47,313 nt of DNA from positions 1-47,313 of the forward strand of contig CAWVWF010000005.1 of NCBI GenBank assembly GCA_963933885.1. Reading direction: 5' to 3'. Source of the stretch: CAWVWF01 sp963933885. Its GTDB lineage: Bacteria > Bacteroidota > Bacteroidia > Flavobacteriales_C > GCA-002722245. Below the pieces are notes generated by a model, which was given only the letters and a program-made list of their open reading frames with translations, had not been told where the DNA came from and did no database searches. Position numbers and translations under genes: made by a program. Below, piece by piece: positions 7,467-16,438 of this stretch (positions are counted from its first letter, which is position 1; each line of letters begins with the position of its first letter).

Positions 7467-8063
7467 TCATCTATTAAGTTTCTTCTTAATCCTACTTAAT
7501 TGAGTGGGTGTTATTCCTAGATGAGCAGCAAGGTGTTTTTGTTTTAAGCGCTTTTCCTTTTCTGGAAATCTTGTAATAAAATCAAGATAACGCTTGTCTG
7601 CTGACTCCATTACAAGAGAAACCTCTCTTCTTTCTCTACCAATAATCCAGCTTTTTTCAAGATAAGAAATATAGAAATCGTTTAGAGATTTAAACTCTTT
7701 CATGAGTTCCCTGAAGAGTTTATAATCGATACTTATAATCGTTGAATCTTCGATTGTTTCTAAAGATAAATAGGAAGGAGAATTTTCTAAAAGTGATACT
7801 TGAGAAGAAGGAAAATCACCTTCGAAGAATACACTTTTAATATAGTCTTTACCATCTGCATCAGTAATATAGCCTATCACCGCACCTCTTCCTATAAAGT
7901 GTAAATGTTTTGCATATTGTCCATGTGCAATCAGTTTTTCTCCCTTTGCATATTCATCCTGTCGGATACAAGAAACAAGTTTATTAAAAGCTGCATCATC
8001 AACTTTTCCGATACTGCTAAAATGCTGAACTAGTACTTGCAAATAATGTGGAGAAACATTCAT
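7467..8063 (-). CDS. Crp/Fnr family transcriptional regulator
   Basis: The 198-residue protein begins with a cyclic-nucleotide-binding beta-roll (KGEKLIAHGQYAKHLHFIGRG through FFEGDFPSS, about residues 40-90). It continues through a long dimerisation helix and ends in a winged-helix region, KHLAAHLGITPTQLSRIKKKL (about 176-196). The C-terminal helix-turn-helix is short, as in many Bacteroidota Crp/Fnr proteins. There are no clustered cysteines for an Fnr iron-sulfur centre, and a canonical cAMP-binding signature is not obvious, so the ligand is unknown. It is convergent with the oxygenase gene, nine bases away, and probably autonomous. Proximity makes it a candidate regulator of the biosynthetic locus. 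Confidence 0.85.
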   Translation of the reverse strand: MNVSPHYLQVLVQHFSSIGKVDDAAFNKLVSCIRQDEYAKGEKLIAHGQYAKHLHFIGRGAVIGYITDADGKDYIKSVFFEGDFPSSQVSLLENSPSYLSLETIEDSTIISIDYKLFRELMKEFKSLNDFYISYLEKSWIIGRERREVSLVMESADKRYLDFITRFPEKEKRLKQKHLAAHLGITPTQLSRIKKKLNR

Positions 8064-8223
8064 GGAAACGTATTACAAGGTTATATTTTCCTAAGTTAGG
8101 CATTTCTATATTATTAAAAAATATTCACTTGTATATATGTTGAATTGACTAAAACAGCTGAAATAATAGTATTGATCTAATATAATAATGCAACTATTAT
8201 TATTCTTATTTCCGGGAATTGTT

Positions 8224-8238
8224 TTCCCATTATGGGAT
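8224..8238. promoter_or_regulatory. Activator-site palindrome TTCCC-ATTAT-GGGAT before ppsA
   Basis: Member of the TTCCC-N5-GGGAA set, with one mismatch in the last base. Its centre (8231) is 62 bp upstream of the GG of the downstream -24/-12 element. A compact TTCCGGGAA lies just before it, at 8210-8218, but lacks the 5-base spacer. Confidence 0.75.
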
Positions 8239-8292
8239 CTTATTAAGAGTTGATTTATCACATGAGTCTGTTTTACAGTGTTTTACGTGAAA

Positions 8293-8306
8293 GGCATGCT
8301 GATTTC
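8293..8306 (+). promoter_or_regulatory. Sigma-54-like promoter of ppsA (GGCATG...TTTC)
   Basis: GGCATG at 8293-8298 and TTTC at 8303-8306 have the -24/-12 spacing (GG, ten bases, TC). The canonical -12 GC reads TC here, which is a weakness of the call. Transcription would start near 8318, 20 bases before the ATG. The matched activator palindrome upstream supports it. Confidence 0.6.
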
Positions 8307-8337
8307 ATAAGTGTAGCCAAACATAAAAACTAGCATC

Positions 8338-10794
8338 ATGAAAAAAACATTTACAGTTGAATTGGAAAAAGTAGGCCTATCAGATATCGATCTTGTAGGA
8401 GGAAAGAATGCATCATTAGGCGAGATGATAAGTGGTTTATCTAGAAAGGGAATAAAAGTTCCTGGTGGCTTTGCTGTAACTGTTGAAGCTTATAAATTAT
8501 TTTTGGAACACAATAATCTGACACTTGAAGTTAAAAGATTACTTGATGAACATAATTTGAATAAGATACCTGAATTAGTGAAGGTTGGAAAGATTATTAG
8601 GAATAAGTTTTTAAAAGGAAAATTCCCATTAAGGTTAAAAAATGAAATCCTTGGAATGCATAAAATTATGCAATTAAAGTATCCGCATTCAGAATTGGAT
8701 TTGGCAGTTCGTTCTAGTGCAACAGCCGAAGATCTCCCAAACGCTTCCTTTGCTGGACAACAAGAAACTTTTTTAAATGTAAGAGGTGGACAGGAGTTAT
8801 TGAAATCAGTGAAAAAGTGTTTTGCTAGTTTATTTACAGACAGAGCAATTTCATATCGAGAAAGTAATGGATTTGGTCATTTAGATGTTTATTTATCGGT
8901 AGTAGTTCAAAAAATGGTTCGTTCAGATGTAGGTACTTCTGGAGTCGCTTTTAGCATAGACCCTGAAAGCGGCTTTAAGGATGCTGTTGTAATAAACGGA
9001 GCATATGGTTTAGGAGAACTACTTGTACAAGGGAAAATTTCACCAGATGAGTATATCGTTTTTAAGCCAACACTGGAGAAAGGTTTTGATTCTATTGTTG
9101 AGAAAAAACTAGGTTCAAAAGAAGAGATGTTAGTTTATAGTGAAGTGCCTGGCGAGCTAGTGAAGAGTTTAGTAACTCCCCAGGTGATGAGAGATCATTT
9201 TTGTTTACACAATTCGCAAATCCTCAAGTTGGCAAAATGGGTTATTGAAATTGAAAAATACTATTCAATAAGGTCTGGGAATTGGTGTCCAGTTGATATT
9301 GAATGGGCAGTAGATGGAAACACAAAAGAATTGTTCATTGTCCAAGCTAGGCCTGAGACTATTCATTCACAAAAGAATAAAAATGAAATAATTAATTATA
9401 AATTAAACGAGAAAGTAATAGATGAAAATGAGGCATTATTAAAAGGTATTGCGGTAGGAGATAAAATAGGCTCAGGAAAGTGCAAAGTGCTTTTGGGTGA
9501 AATGGTGAACTTATCAAATTTTGATAGTTTAGAGTTTAAGCCAGGAGATGTTTTGGTAACAGAGATGACTGATCCAGATTGGGAGCCATTAATGAAAATA
9601 GCCTCTGCTATCGTCACAAACAAAGGTGGGCGAACTTGTCATGCTGCCATTGTAGCTAGAGAGTTAGGAGTTCCCGCTATAGTAGGAACAGAGAACGCAA
9701 CACGAATTTTAAAAAATAATCAAAAAGTAACAGTTAGTTGTTGTGAGGGTGAAGTTGGAAAAGTTTATAAAGGCGATATTGAGTTTGAAAAAGTAGTAAC
9801 AAAAATCTCAGATTTACCCAAAGTATCAACTTCATTAATGTTAAACGTAGCTTCTCCTGAAATGGCATTTAAACATGCTATGTTACCACATTCTGGAGTT
9901 GGATTAGCGAGAGAAGAATTTATCATTAATAATTATATAAAAGTGCACCCTTTAGCTTTATTAAATCATAAAAGTTTGGGAGATAAAGATTTGACGAAAA
10001 AGATCAATGATTTGATTAGAGGGTATGAGGATGAGGAAAGTTTTTTTATTGAGAAGCTTTCACAAGGGATTGCAAAAATTGCAGCTGCATTTTATCCAGA
10101 AGAAGTAATTGTAAGATTTAGTGATTTTAAAAGTAATGAGTACGCTAATTTATTAGGAGGTAAGTATTACGAACCAAATGAGGAGAATCCAATGATTGGA
10201 TGGCGTGGAGCTTCACGTTATTATTCTGATTCATTCAAGCCTGCATTTGGAATGGAGTGTGCTGCAATTAAGAAAGTTAGAGATAACATGGGATTAGATA
10301 ACGTAGTTACAATGATTCCTTTTTGTAGAACTGTCCAAGAATGTGAAAAAGTATTAGTTACCATGAGTGAATTTGGATTGTCTCGAGGTGTAAATGGGCT
10401 AAAGGTTTATTTAATGGCAGAATTACCAAGTAACATCATTTTGGCAGAACAATTCGCAGATCATATTGACGGTTTTTCGATTGGATCTAATGATTTAACT
10501 CAGTTAACACTAGGTTTGGACAGAGATTCACACCTTGTTTCACATCTCTATGATGAGCGAAACGACGCTGTAAAGTTTATGATAGCTCATTTGATTGAAG
10601 TAGCTCATCGTAAAAAAGTTAAAGTTGGTATTTGTGGACAAGCGCCATCAGATTTCCCAGAGTTTGCAGCCTTTCTAGTAGAAAAAGGAATTGATTCGAT
10701 TTCAATTACTCCAGATTCGATTTTGAAAACATTGAAAAGTATCAAAAATATTGAAGATGACGAACAATCGTCAGGCCTTTCTAAAGTGGCTTAG
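8338..10794 (+). CDS. ppsA: Phosphoenolpyruvate synthase (pyruvate, water dikinase)
   Basis: The 818-residue protein has the three domains of PEP synthase. The N-terminal ATP-grasp domain carries VGGKNASLGEMI, AVRSSATAEDLPNASFAGQQ and VDIEWAVDG...FIVQARPET. The swivelling phosphohistidine domain has GGRTCHAAIVARELGVPAIV with the phosphorylated H435. The C-terminal PEP/pyruvate-binding barrel has GWRGASRYY, AELPSNI, FSIGSNDLTQLTLG and GICGQAPSD with catalytic C766. Length matches E. coli PpsA (about 790) rather than PPDK. It converts pyruvate, ATP and water to PEP, AMP and phosphate, driving gluconeogenesis. It stands alone between a predicted sigma-54 promoter sharing its activator palindrome with the EPS operons and an intrinsic terminator. 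That suggests carbon supply for polysaccharide is co-regulated with EPS synthesis. Confidence 0.93.
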   Translation: MKKTFTVELEKVGLSDIDLVGGKNASLGEMISGLSRKGIKVPGGFAVTVEAYKLFLEHNNLTLEVKRLLDEHNLNKIPELVKVGKIIRNKFLKGKFPLRLKNEILGMHKIMQLKYPHSELDLAVRSSATAEDLPNASFAGQQETFLNVRGGQELLKSVKKCFASLFTDRAISYRESNGFGHLDVYLSVVVQKMVRSDVGTSGVAFSIDPESGFKDAVVINGAYGLGELLVQGKISPDEYIVFKPTLEKGFDSIVEKKLGSKEEMLVYSEVPGELVKSLVTPQVMRDHFCLHNSQILKLAKWVIEIEKYYSIRSGNWCPVDIEWAVDGNTKELFIVQARPETIHSQKNKNEIINYKLNEKVIDENEALLKGIAVGDKIGSGKCKVLLGEMVNLSNFDSLEFKPGDVLVTEMTDPDWEPLMKIASAIVTNKGGRTCHAAIVARELGVPAIVGTENATRILKNNQKVTVSCCEGEVGKVYKGDIEFEKVVTKISDLPKVSTSLMLNVASPEMAFKHAMLPHSGVGLAREEFIINNYIKVHPLALLNHKSLGDKDLTKKINDLIRGYEDEESFFIEKLSQGIAKIAAAFYPEEVIVRFSDFKSNEYANLLGGKYYEPNEENPMIGWRGASRYYSDSFKPAFGMECAAIKKVRDNMGLDNVVTMIPFCRTVQECEKVLVTMSEFGLSRGVNGLKVYLMAELPSNIILAEQFADHIDGFSIGSNDLTQLTLGLDRDSHLVSHLYDERNDAVKFMIAHLIEVAHRKKVKVGICGQAPSDFPEFAAFLVEKGIDSISITPDSILKTLKSIKNIEDDEQSSGLSKVA

Positions 10795-10818
10795 TTTTCA
10801 TGTTTAGTTTTCACCTAT

Positions 10819-10849
10819 GTCCACCAGCATTCTGTTGGTGGACTTTTAA
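10819..10849 (+). terminator. Intrinsic terminator of ppsA
   Basis: GTCCACCA (10819-10826) pairs with TGGTGGAC (10836-10843), extendable by a G-T pair, over a short loop. TTTTAAT follows. It begins 24 bases after the ppsA stop and 22 bases before the next ATG. Confidence 0.85.
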
Positions 10850-10864
10850 TACAAGAATCTTATT

Positions 10865-13285
10865 ATGAAGTACTTCTTATTTATAATCCTATTATTTATT
10901 GTTGGAGATTCTTATTGTCAACAAGTAACAACGATTGGAGGAATTGTAGATTCCACTGGGGCAACAAATGGAGGTTTCCATGTGGCAACTTTTAACAATC
11001 CTCATGGAGTTGCCGTTGATGATTTAGGGAATGTGTATATCGCTGATAGGTTCAATCATCAAATTAGAAAACTTGATGTTAATGGTGTTGTAACTACAAT
11101 AGCTGGCGATGGGAATGTTGGAGATAAAGATGGAAATGTTTTAACGGCTAGGTTTTATGAACCATGGGATGTTGCAGTGGGAAAAAATGGTGAAATATAC
11201 GTTGCAGACAGTAGAAATAATAAAATTAAAAAAATAGAAAATAATCAAGTTACTACTATTGCCGGTGCGGGTAGTTTTGGCTATAAGGATAGTCCAAATG
11301 GTTTGGCAGCTACTTTTGGAATGCCAACTGGAATAGAAGTGAATTCGAGTGGAGATATTATCATAGCAGATCATTTAACGCATTTGATTAGGAAGCTTTC
11401 ATCTAGAGGTGGTGTAACTACGCTAGCAGGAAATAAAACTGATTTTCCTTTAAATTATGGTAAAGAGAACGGTCAGGGTTCTTTGGCAAGTTTTTATAGA
11501 CCCTACGGAATTGGAATAGATAAATTCGATAATATTTATGTTGCAGATGAATGGAATCACCTCATAAGGAAAGTAACAAAAACAGGCTTCGTTTCAACTT
11601 TGGCTGGCAACGGAAATGTAGGGAGTAAGAATGGTGCTTGTGGATTAGCTGAATTTAATTACCCTTGGGACGTTACGATTGATGATAATGGAGAAGTATA
11701 TGTTACAGATGGTTATAATAATGTAATACGTAAAATTGACTCTATGTGTTTGGTTACAACCTTTGCTGGACAAGCCGGAACAGATGGTGCGCAAGACGGG
11801 TATTTAGATCAAGCTTCGTTTAATGGAGCTACTAGTATTGTTTATCATTCTGGTTCATCAAGTTGGTACATTGGTGATGCTTATAATAATCTAATTAGGA
11901 AAATCGAAAAAGTAAATAACACAGGAACTTTCAATATTTATGCTAATCCATCTATAGTTTGTTCAAATGAAAAAATAATTATTGAAGCGAACACTAATGA
12001 GAGCGCCCAGCTTTATTTTGACGGATTAGTTTATCAAGTCAATCAGGATACAATTATCGAACACCAGTTCTCCTCAACTGGCTCTAACGAAATAAGAATG
12101 GTGATAAACGGAACTTCAAAAAAAATATTTGTAGATATACTTTCGTCTCCGAAAGTTAGCATAGATAAGGTTAAAAAATGTAATGAGATTACACTTTTAG
12201 CGATCGTAGATTCTAATAATGTTGAATATATTTGGGATGATGGTAGTAAACTAGATCATCGTACAATTTCTTCCGCCGGAACATATACAATAGGAGTAAC
12301 AAACGATGTTGGTTGTACTACTTTGGGAACTGCAGTAATAGATAAAGTTGGATATATTCCTTTGAGTATTTTTAAAGATTCTACTGCTTCAATATGCATT
12401 GGAGATACAGTAGGTTTTATTGAAGAAGGAGCTTGGGAATCGATATATATAAATAATAGTTTGTGCCTCTCGGACTTGAAAATTCATTCTCCAGGTGATT
12501 ATTATATTAAAGGTGTTGATTTTACGGGGTGTGAACATTTTGATACAATCGTAATCCATGCTCTTCCAACAGATTCATTTGATATTCTTAAAGAGATTAA
12601 ATTCTGCCCAGGTGATTCTATAGAAATATTATCAAATGATAAGATTTATTTAAATACTAATTATCCTCTTAACGAGAAGTTTATACCACACCAAGCTCAA
12701 GAATCGATTATTGCTAAAACGATTTCGAGTAGCGGATGTATATTCGAGCAGACTTTTACAATTATAGGACTTGATACTGCAGTTTTAATTATTGATTACT
12801 CAGATACTGTATTGACTTTAAATCAAGATGTTTGGTTATGGGCATCTGGAAATTGTGATTTAATAGAGTGGGAAATTGATAGCGGGAAATGGGTCCAAGG
12901 AAGTCCTTTAAGGTTTACACCAATTAAAGAAACAGCATATGATGTTCATGTAATAGGAAGTACAATAGAAGGATGTGAAATAGAAGTGTTATTCCAAAAT
13001 AAGTTGGTAGTGGAATCTTCATTATTTATACCTAATTCGTTTAGTCCAAATTACGATGGCTTAAACGATGTTTTTAGGGTTCTTGGTGGAACTCACTTAA
13101 AATCTACCATGACTATTTACAATCAATGGGGAGAAAGTGTTTTCTCGATTAATGATGCGAATCAAGGCTGGAATGGTATGTATAAAGGAGAGGTTTCTCA
13201 AGCAGGAACCTATACTTATTTAATTAGATTACAAAATTTAGAAGATGAAAAAATATTAACTGGACACATAAATTTAACGAAATGA
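10865..13285 (+). CDS. Secreted NHL-repeat protein with type B T9SS sorting domain
   Basis: An N-terminal signal peptide (MKYFLFIILLFIVGDSYC) is followed by about six NHL beta-propeller repeats (roughly residues 25-350) of the form P-x-G-VAVD-x-x-G-N-x-YIAD-x-x-N-x-x-IRK, each with a VTTIAG-type strand. Residues 350-715 are beta-rich with scattered cysteines and look like Ig/PKD-type domains. The C-terminus from about 718 (LFIPNSFSPNYDGLNDVF ... YNQWGESVF ... GTYTYLIRL) is the gliding-motility/type B sorting signal exported by the T9SS. The protein should be surface-exposed or released, and its propeller probably binds a ligand or protein. Its stop codon overlaps the start of the PorP/SprF gene as ATGA, the arrangement expected for a type B cargo and its dedicated outer-membrane partner. 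Confidence 0.88.
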   Translation: MKYFLFIILLFIVGDSYCQQVTTIGGIVDSTGATNGGFHVATFNNPHGVAVDDLGNVYIADRFNHQIRKLDVNGVVTTIAGDGNVGDKDGNVLTARFYEPWDVAVGKNGEIYVADSRNNKIKKIENNQVTTIAGAGSFGYKDSPNGLAATFGMPTGIEVNSSGDIIIADHLTHLIRKLSSRGGVTTLAGNKTDFPLNYGKENGQGSLASFYRPYGIGIDKFDNIYVADEWNHLIRKVTKTGFVSTLAGNGNVGSKNGACGLAEFNYPWDVTIDDNGEVYVTDGYNNVIRKIDSMCLVTTFAGQAGTDGAQDGYLDQASFNGATSIVYHSGSSSWYIGDAYNNLIRKIEKVNNTGTFNIYANPSIVCSNEKIIIEANTNESAQLYFDGLVYQVNQDTIIEHQFSSTGSNEIRMVINGTSKKIFVDILSSPKVSIDKVKKCNEITLLAIVDSNNVEYIWDDGSKLDHRTISSAGTYTIGVTNDVGCTTLGTAVIDKVGYIPLSIFKDSTASICIGDTVGFIEEGAWESIYINNSLCLSDLKIHSPGDYYIKGVDFTGCEHFDTIVIHALPTDSFDILKEIKFCPGDSIEILSNDKIYLNTNYPLNEKFIPHQAQESIIAKTISSSGCIFEQTFTIIGLDTAVLIIDYSDTVLTLNQDVWLWASGNCDLIEWEIDSGKWVQGSPLRFTPIKETAYDVHVIGSTIEGCEIEVLFQNKLVVESSLFIPNSFSPNYDGLNDVFRVLGGTHLKSTMTIYNQWGESVFSINDANQGWNGMYKGEVSQAGTYTYLIRLQNLEDEKILTGHINLTK

Positions 13286-14925
13286 GAAATATAATTTTGA
13301 TTATTTTAATATCAAATTTACACGTTTTCGGTCAGGACGCTAACTATTCTTTGCCCCTTACTAAAACGTTATATGATACGCCTTCTGAAATTGGGTCGAA
13401 GGAAATTGGTTGGTTATTTCATTCTCATTATAGAAGTTTCTGGGGTAAGATTGTTGAGCCATATAATACTAAAAGTATTTTATTAGGATATAGAAAAAAT
13501 AAAATTTCTTTATTTTTTCAAACACAAGTTAATGATGCTGGAATTGGTACATTCTGTAAAACAAATGTTTTAATTGGTGTTAATTATCATTTGAAAACTT
13601 CTTCAAATTCTCGATTATCTAATCACATCTCTATTGGTGGAAGTCAGCTACGGTTAAAGTCGGGAAATTTAATTTTTGAGGATATGTTTAATGGTTCTTC
13701 TGTACTTTCTCCTTCTCAAGAGAACGTTTCAAATAACGAATGGGTTCCTGATCTTAATTATGGATTAAGTTTCAATAAAAAATGGGAGAAAACAACTTTG
13801 TTAATTGGAGGAAGTTTAAAACATTTGTTAGCATCCAGTAGTGATATTTATGAAAACAATTACCTCTATAAAAAACTGAATGGGAATATTTCTGTAGACC
13901 GTAAAATTTTAAATAAACTCAATGTAGGATTTTTATTTTTCAATCAATACCAGAATAACTTTAAGGATATAATGTTTGGAGCTTATATTCAGAAAAGGCT
14001 TATAAATAAAGATTTTCAAATAGGTGTCCTTAATAGGTATAAGGAATCAATTATTCCATTTATGCAGATGAGGATAGATGGGTTTAAAATAGGTATTTCC
14101 TATGATGTAAGTATTTCATCTATAGCTTCTGTAAACCGTGGTATGGGTGGAATGGAAGTTTATATAAATTATAACTTTAAGAAAAGATCGAAAAGAAAAA
14201 AGGAAGATTTGGATTTTGACAAAGACGGAATTTTGAATCAAAATGATTCTTGTGTATATGTTTTTGGACTTTTAGAATTAAACGGATGTCCTGATAGGGA
14301 TAATGATTCAGATGGCGTAATGAATTTACAAGATAAGTGTCCGTTTGTAAAAGGGCTAGTTAGCTTTAAAGGGTGTCCAGGAAAAGATACTGACGGTGAT
14401 GGAATTTTAGATATCGAAGATTCTTGTGTAACCCAATATGGATTATTGTCATTAAAGGGGTGTCCAATAGAAGATAGTGATGAAGATGGAATACCAAATT
14501 CAATTGATTTATGTCCTAATATTAAAGGCAGCATTAATTACATGGGATGTACTGAGCCCATAGAAGAGAAAATTCCGAATCACTTTGATCAAGAGTTTTT
14601 AAATGTATATTTTGATCATGACTCATATAGTATACTTTCTTTTTATAGACATAATTTATTGAGTGTGGGGAAATATTTAATCCAACACAAAACAAAAAAA
14701 GTATTTATTATTGGCCATACAGATAGTGACGGAACCGAAAATTATAATTTTAAACTTGGAATGAAAAGAGCATTAGAAGTTCAATCATTCCTTAGGCTAA
14801 TTGGAGTTTCAGATGAACAACTTGTTATAAGTACATTCGGTGAGTTTCTACCTGATTTTTCAAACGTTTCAGAAGGCGGTAAATCTTTAAATAGACGAGT
14901 TGAATTGAAAATATCAGGTTATTAA
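13282..14925 (+). CDS. PorP/SprF-like outer-membrane protein fused to TSP3 repeats and OmpA domain
   Basis: The 547 residues contain a signal peptide, a PorP/SprF-type beta-barrel region (about 20-300, with alternating aromatic strands and KSILLGYRKNKISLFFQTQV), then calcium-binding thrombospondin type 3 repeats (about 308-430: DFDKDGILNQNDSC, DNDSDGVMNLQDKC, DTDGDGILDIEDSC, DSDEDGIPNSIDLC). An OmpA/MotB-like peptidoglycan-binding domain (about 435-547) has VYFDHDSY, IIGHTDSDGTENYN, RA and SLNRRVEL. SprF-type proteins assist secretion or surface attachment of type B T9SS cargo. Here the cargo is almost certainly the NHL protein, whose gene overlaps by four bases. The OmpA tail would tie the complex to the cell wall. 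Its 3' end overlaps the convergent sigma-54 regulator gene by four bases, and no terminator is seen. Confidence 0.87.
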   Translation: MRNIILIILISNLHVFGQDANYSLPLTKTLYDTPSEIGSKEIGWLFHSHYRSFWGKIVEPYNTKSILLGYRKNKISLFFQTQVNDAGIGTFCKTNVLIGVNYHLKTSSNSRLSNHISIGGSQLRLKSGNLIFEDMFNGSSVLSPSQENVSNNEWVPDLNYGLSFNKKWEKTTLLIGGSLKHLLASSSDIYENNYLYKKLNGNISVDRKILNKLNVGFLFFNQYQNNFKDIMFGAYIQKRLINKDFQIGVLNRYKESIIPFMQMRIDGFKIGISYDVSISSIASVNRGMGGMEVYINYNFKKRSKRKKEDLDFDKDGILNQNDSCVYVFGLLELNGCPDRDNDSDGVMNLQDKCPFVKGLVSFKGCPGKDTDGDGILDIEDSCVTQYGLLSLKGCPIEDSDEDGIPNSIDLCPNIKGSINYMGCTEPIEEKIPNHFDQEFLNVYFDHDSYSILSFYRHNLLSVGKYLIQHKTKKVFIIGHTDSDGTENYNFKLGMKRALEVQSFLRLIGVSDEQLVISTFGEFLPDFSNVSEGGKSLNRRVELKISGY

Positions 14926-16259
14926 TGATTCAAATCTCCAGCATTTATCATTCTATATAACGTACTTTTTCCTACGTCTAGAATCTCAGCAACCTGCAAC
15001 ACATTATTGTCGTATTTCTCCAAGAAATGTTGGATGATGAGTTTATTGTATACTTTCAAAGACCTTTCTTGATTTAATAAATGTTTCATGTTTGATGCTG
15101 TAATAAATTTTAAGTGCTCATTTAAAATTATTTCATCAGCTAAAACACATGCTAACTCTACGATAGCTTTTAGTTCCCTTACATTCCCTGGATAAGTATA
15201 ATCTTGAATTGCTTGGCACGCTTCAGGGGAGATTTTAACAACATCCATCTTGTTCTCCTTACAGAATTCATTGATGAATTTTTGAGTCATTAATAATGCA
15301 TCATTTCCTCTCTCTCTTAATGGAGGGAGGGAAATTGGTAAACCATAAACTCTATAAAATAAATCCTGTCTAAAGGTCCCATCTTCTACTTTTTTTTGTA
15401 AATTTTGGTGTGTAGCTATGATTACTCTGGAATTCAATTTTATGGGTTTGTTACTTCCTATTCGAGTTACCTCTTGTTCTTGAAGAACTCGTAATAATTT
15501 GGCCTGAAGGGAAAGGTCTAAATCACCTATTTCATCCAGGAAAATAGTACCTAAATGTGCTTCTTCAAATTTTCCTATTCTTTTGTTAGCTGCTCCAGTG
15601 AATGCTCCTTTTTCATAACCAAACAACTCACTTTCCATTAATTCTTTTGGTATAGCAGCCATATTCACGGCAACAAAATTTTTGGAGGATCGCTCAGAGT
15701 AATCATGAATTCCCTTTGCTACTAATTCTTTACCTGTTCCAGTTTCACCGGTAATTGATACTGTTATAGAACTTTTAGCTGCTTTTTCCATTAAAGTAAA
15801 AACCTTTTCCATGGCTTTACTTTTTCCAAATATTTTTTTCTTGTAATCCTTCTTCTCTTTTAATTGTTTTCTTAAATCAATTACTTCTTCTTTTAGTTCT
15901 CTCTGGTTATTTATGTTAATTGCGGCTTTCCATATTCGGTCTCTCGTATCATCGTCTTTTACAATATAGTCGTATGCACCTTCTTTTAATAATGAAATTG
16001 CAGTGGAAACATCCTCCTGCCCACTTACTATAACAACCTCTGTTTGAGGTGAAATTTGCTTTATTCTTTTTAATAAATCAACACCGTCGATGTCTGGTAG
16101 ACTAAAATCTAGACAAACCATATCTGGCCGATCTTTAAGTGCTTTCAAAGCTGACTTTCCATCAGTAAATACTTCAATAGTATAATCAGGATTTAATTCC
16201 AAATGGTATTTGATTATCTCACTATAAAATCGGTCGTCTTCAATAATAAAAATATTCAT
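14922..16259 (-). CDS. NtrC-family sigma-54-dependent response regulator (EPS activator candidate)
   Basis: The 445-residue protein is a complete enhancer-binding protein. Its receiver domain (1-120) has acidic residues E7, D8 and D9, phosphoacceptor D51 and switch/lysine positions S79 and K101. The AAA+ sigma-54 interaction domain (about 143-380) has Walker A GETGTGKE (171-178), the sigma-54-contacting GAFTGA (218-223), Walker B IFLDEIGD (239-246) and arginine-finger region LPPLRERGND. A Fis-type helix-turn-helix (about 405-440, VLQVAEILDVGKSTLYRMI) ends the protein. It is divergent from the first EPS operon, and two TTCCC-N5-GGGAA-type palindromes lie in that intergenic space. Similar palindromes occur 62-63 bp before five predicted -24/-12 elements, so I infer that this protein binds them. 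Its own promoter does not show the same geometry. Confidence 0.95.
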   Translation of the reverse strand: MNIFIIEDDRFYSEIIKYHLELNPDYTIEVFTDGKSALKALKDRPDMVCLDFSLPDIDGVDLLKRIKQISPQTEVVIVSGQEDVSTAISLLKEGAYDYIVKDDDTRDRIWKAAININNQRELKEEVIDLRKQLKEKKDYKKKIFGKSKAMEKVFTLMEKAAKSSITVSITGETGTGKELVAKGIHDYSERSSKNFVAVNMAAIPKELMESELFGYEKGAFTGAANKRIGKFEEAHLGTIFLDEIGDLDLSLQAKLLRVLQEQEVTRIGSNKPIKLNSRVIIATHQNLQKKVEDGTFRQDLFYRVYGLPISLPPLRERGNDALLMTQKFINEFCKENKMDVVKISPEACQAIQDYTYPGNVRELKAIVELACVLADEIILNEHLKFITASNMKHLLNQERSLKVYNKLIIQHFLEKYDNNVLQVAEILDVGKSTLYRMINAGDLNH

Positions 16260-16299
16260 AATAAAGCTTTGATATAGGAACGAAGAATGAAGAGATTAG

Positions 16300-16314
16300 T
16301 TCCCGAAATAGGAA
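16300..16314. promoter_or_regulatory. Distal activator-site palindrome TTCCC-GAAAT-AGGAA
   Basis: One mismatch to TTCCC-N5-GGGAA. Its centre is 31 bp (about three helical turns) upstream of the proximal perfect site at 16331, so two activator dimers could bind the same face. It is also the site nearest the activator's own gene. Confidence 0.65.
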
Positions 16315-16330
16315 TAAAGGCCTTGTTTAC

Positions 16331-16345
16331 TTCCCGTTTTGGGAA
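16331..16345. promoter_or_regulatory. Proximal activator-site palindrome TTCCC-GTTTT-GGGAA
   Basis: Perfect arms. The centre, 16338, is exactly 63 bp upstream of the GG of the -24 element of EPS operon 1. Confidence 0.8.
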
Positions 16346-16400
16346 AACAACCTCGTGTTTCTAAACTCCATATCGCTCATTTGTAGGAGTTTACGTGTTT

Positions 16401-16414
16401 GGCTCGGATTGAGC
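16401..16414 (+). promoter_or_regulatory. Sigma-54-like promoter of EPS operon 1 (TTGGCTCGG...GAGC)
   Basis: GG at 16401-16402, ten bases, then GC at 16413-16414, preceded by TT. This is the only one of the five with the exact GG-N10-GC signature. Transcription would begin near 16426, 13 bases before the ATG at 16439. That argues against the longer open frame starting at 16355. Confidence 0.75.
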
Positions 16415-16438
16415 ACATACGAAACCAAATTAAATATT

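Noticed and set aside
16355..16438. Upstream extension of the first receiver protein
   Set aside because: The added 28 residues do not belong to a receiver fold, and the start lies before the predicted -24/-12 element and transcription start.
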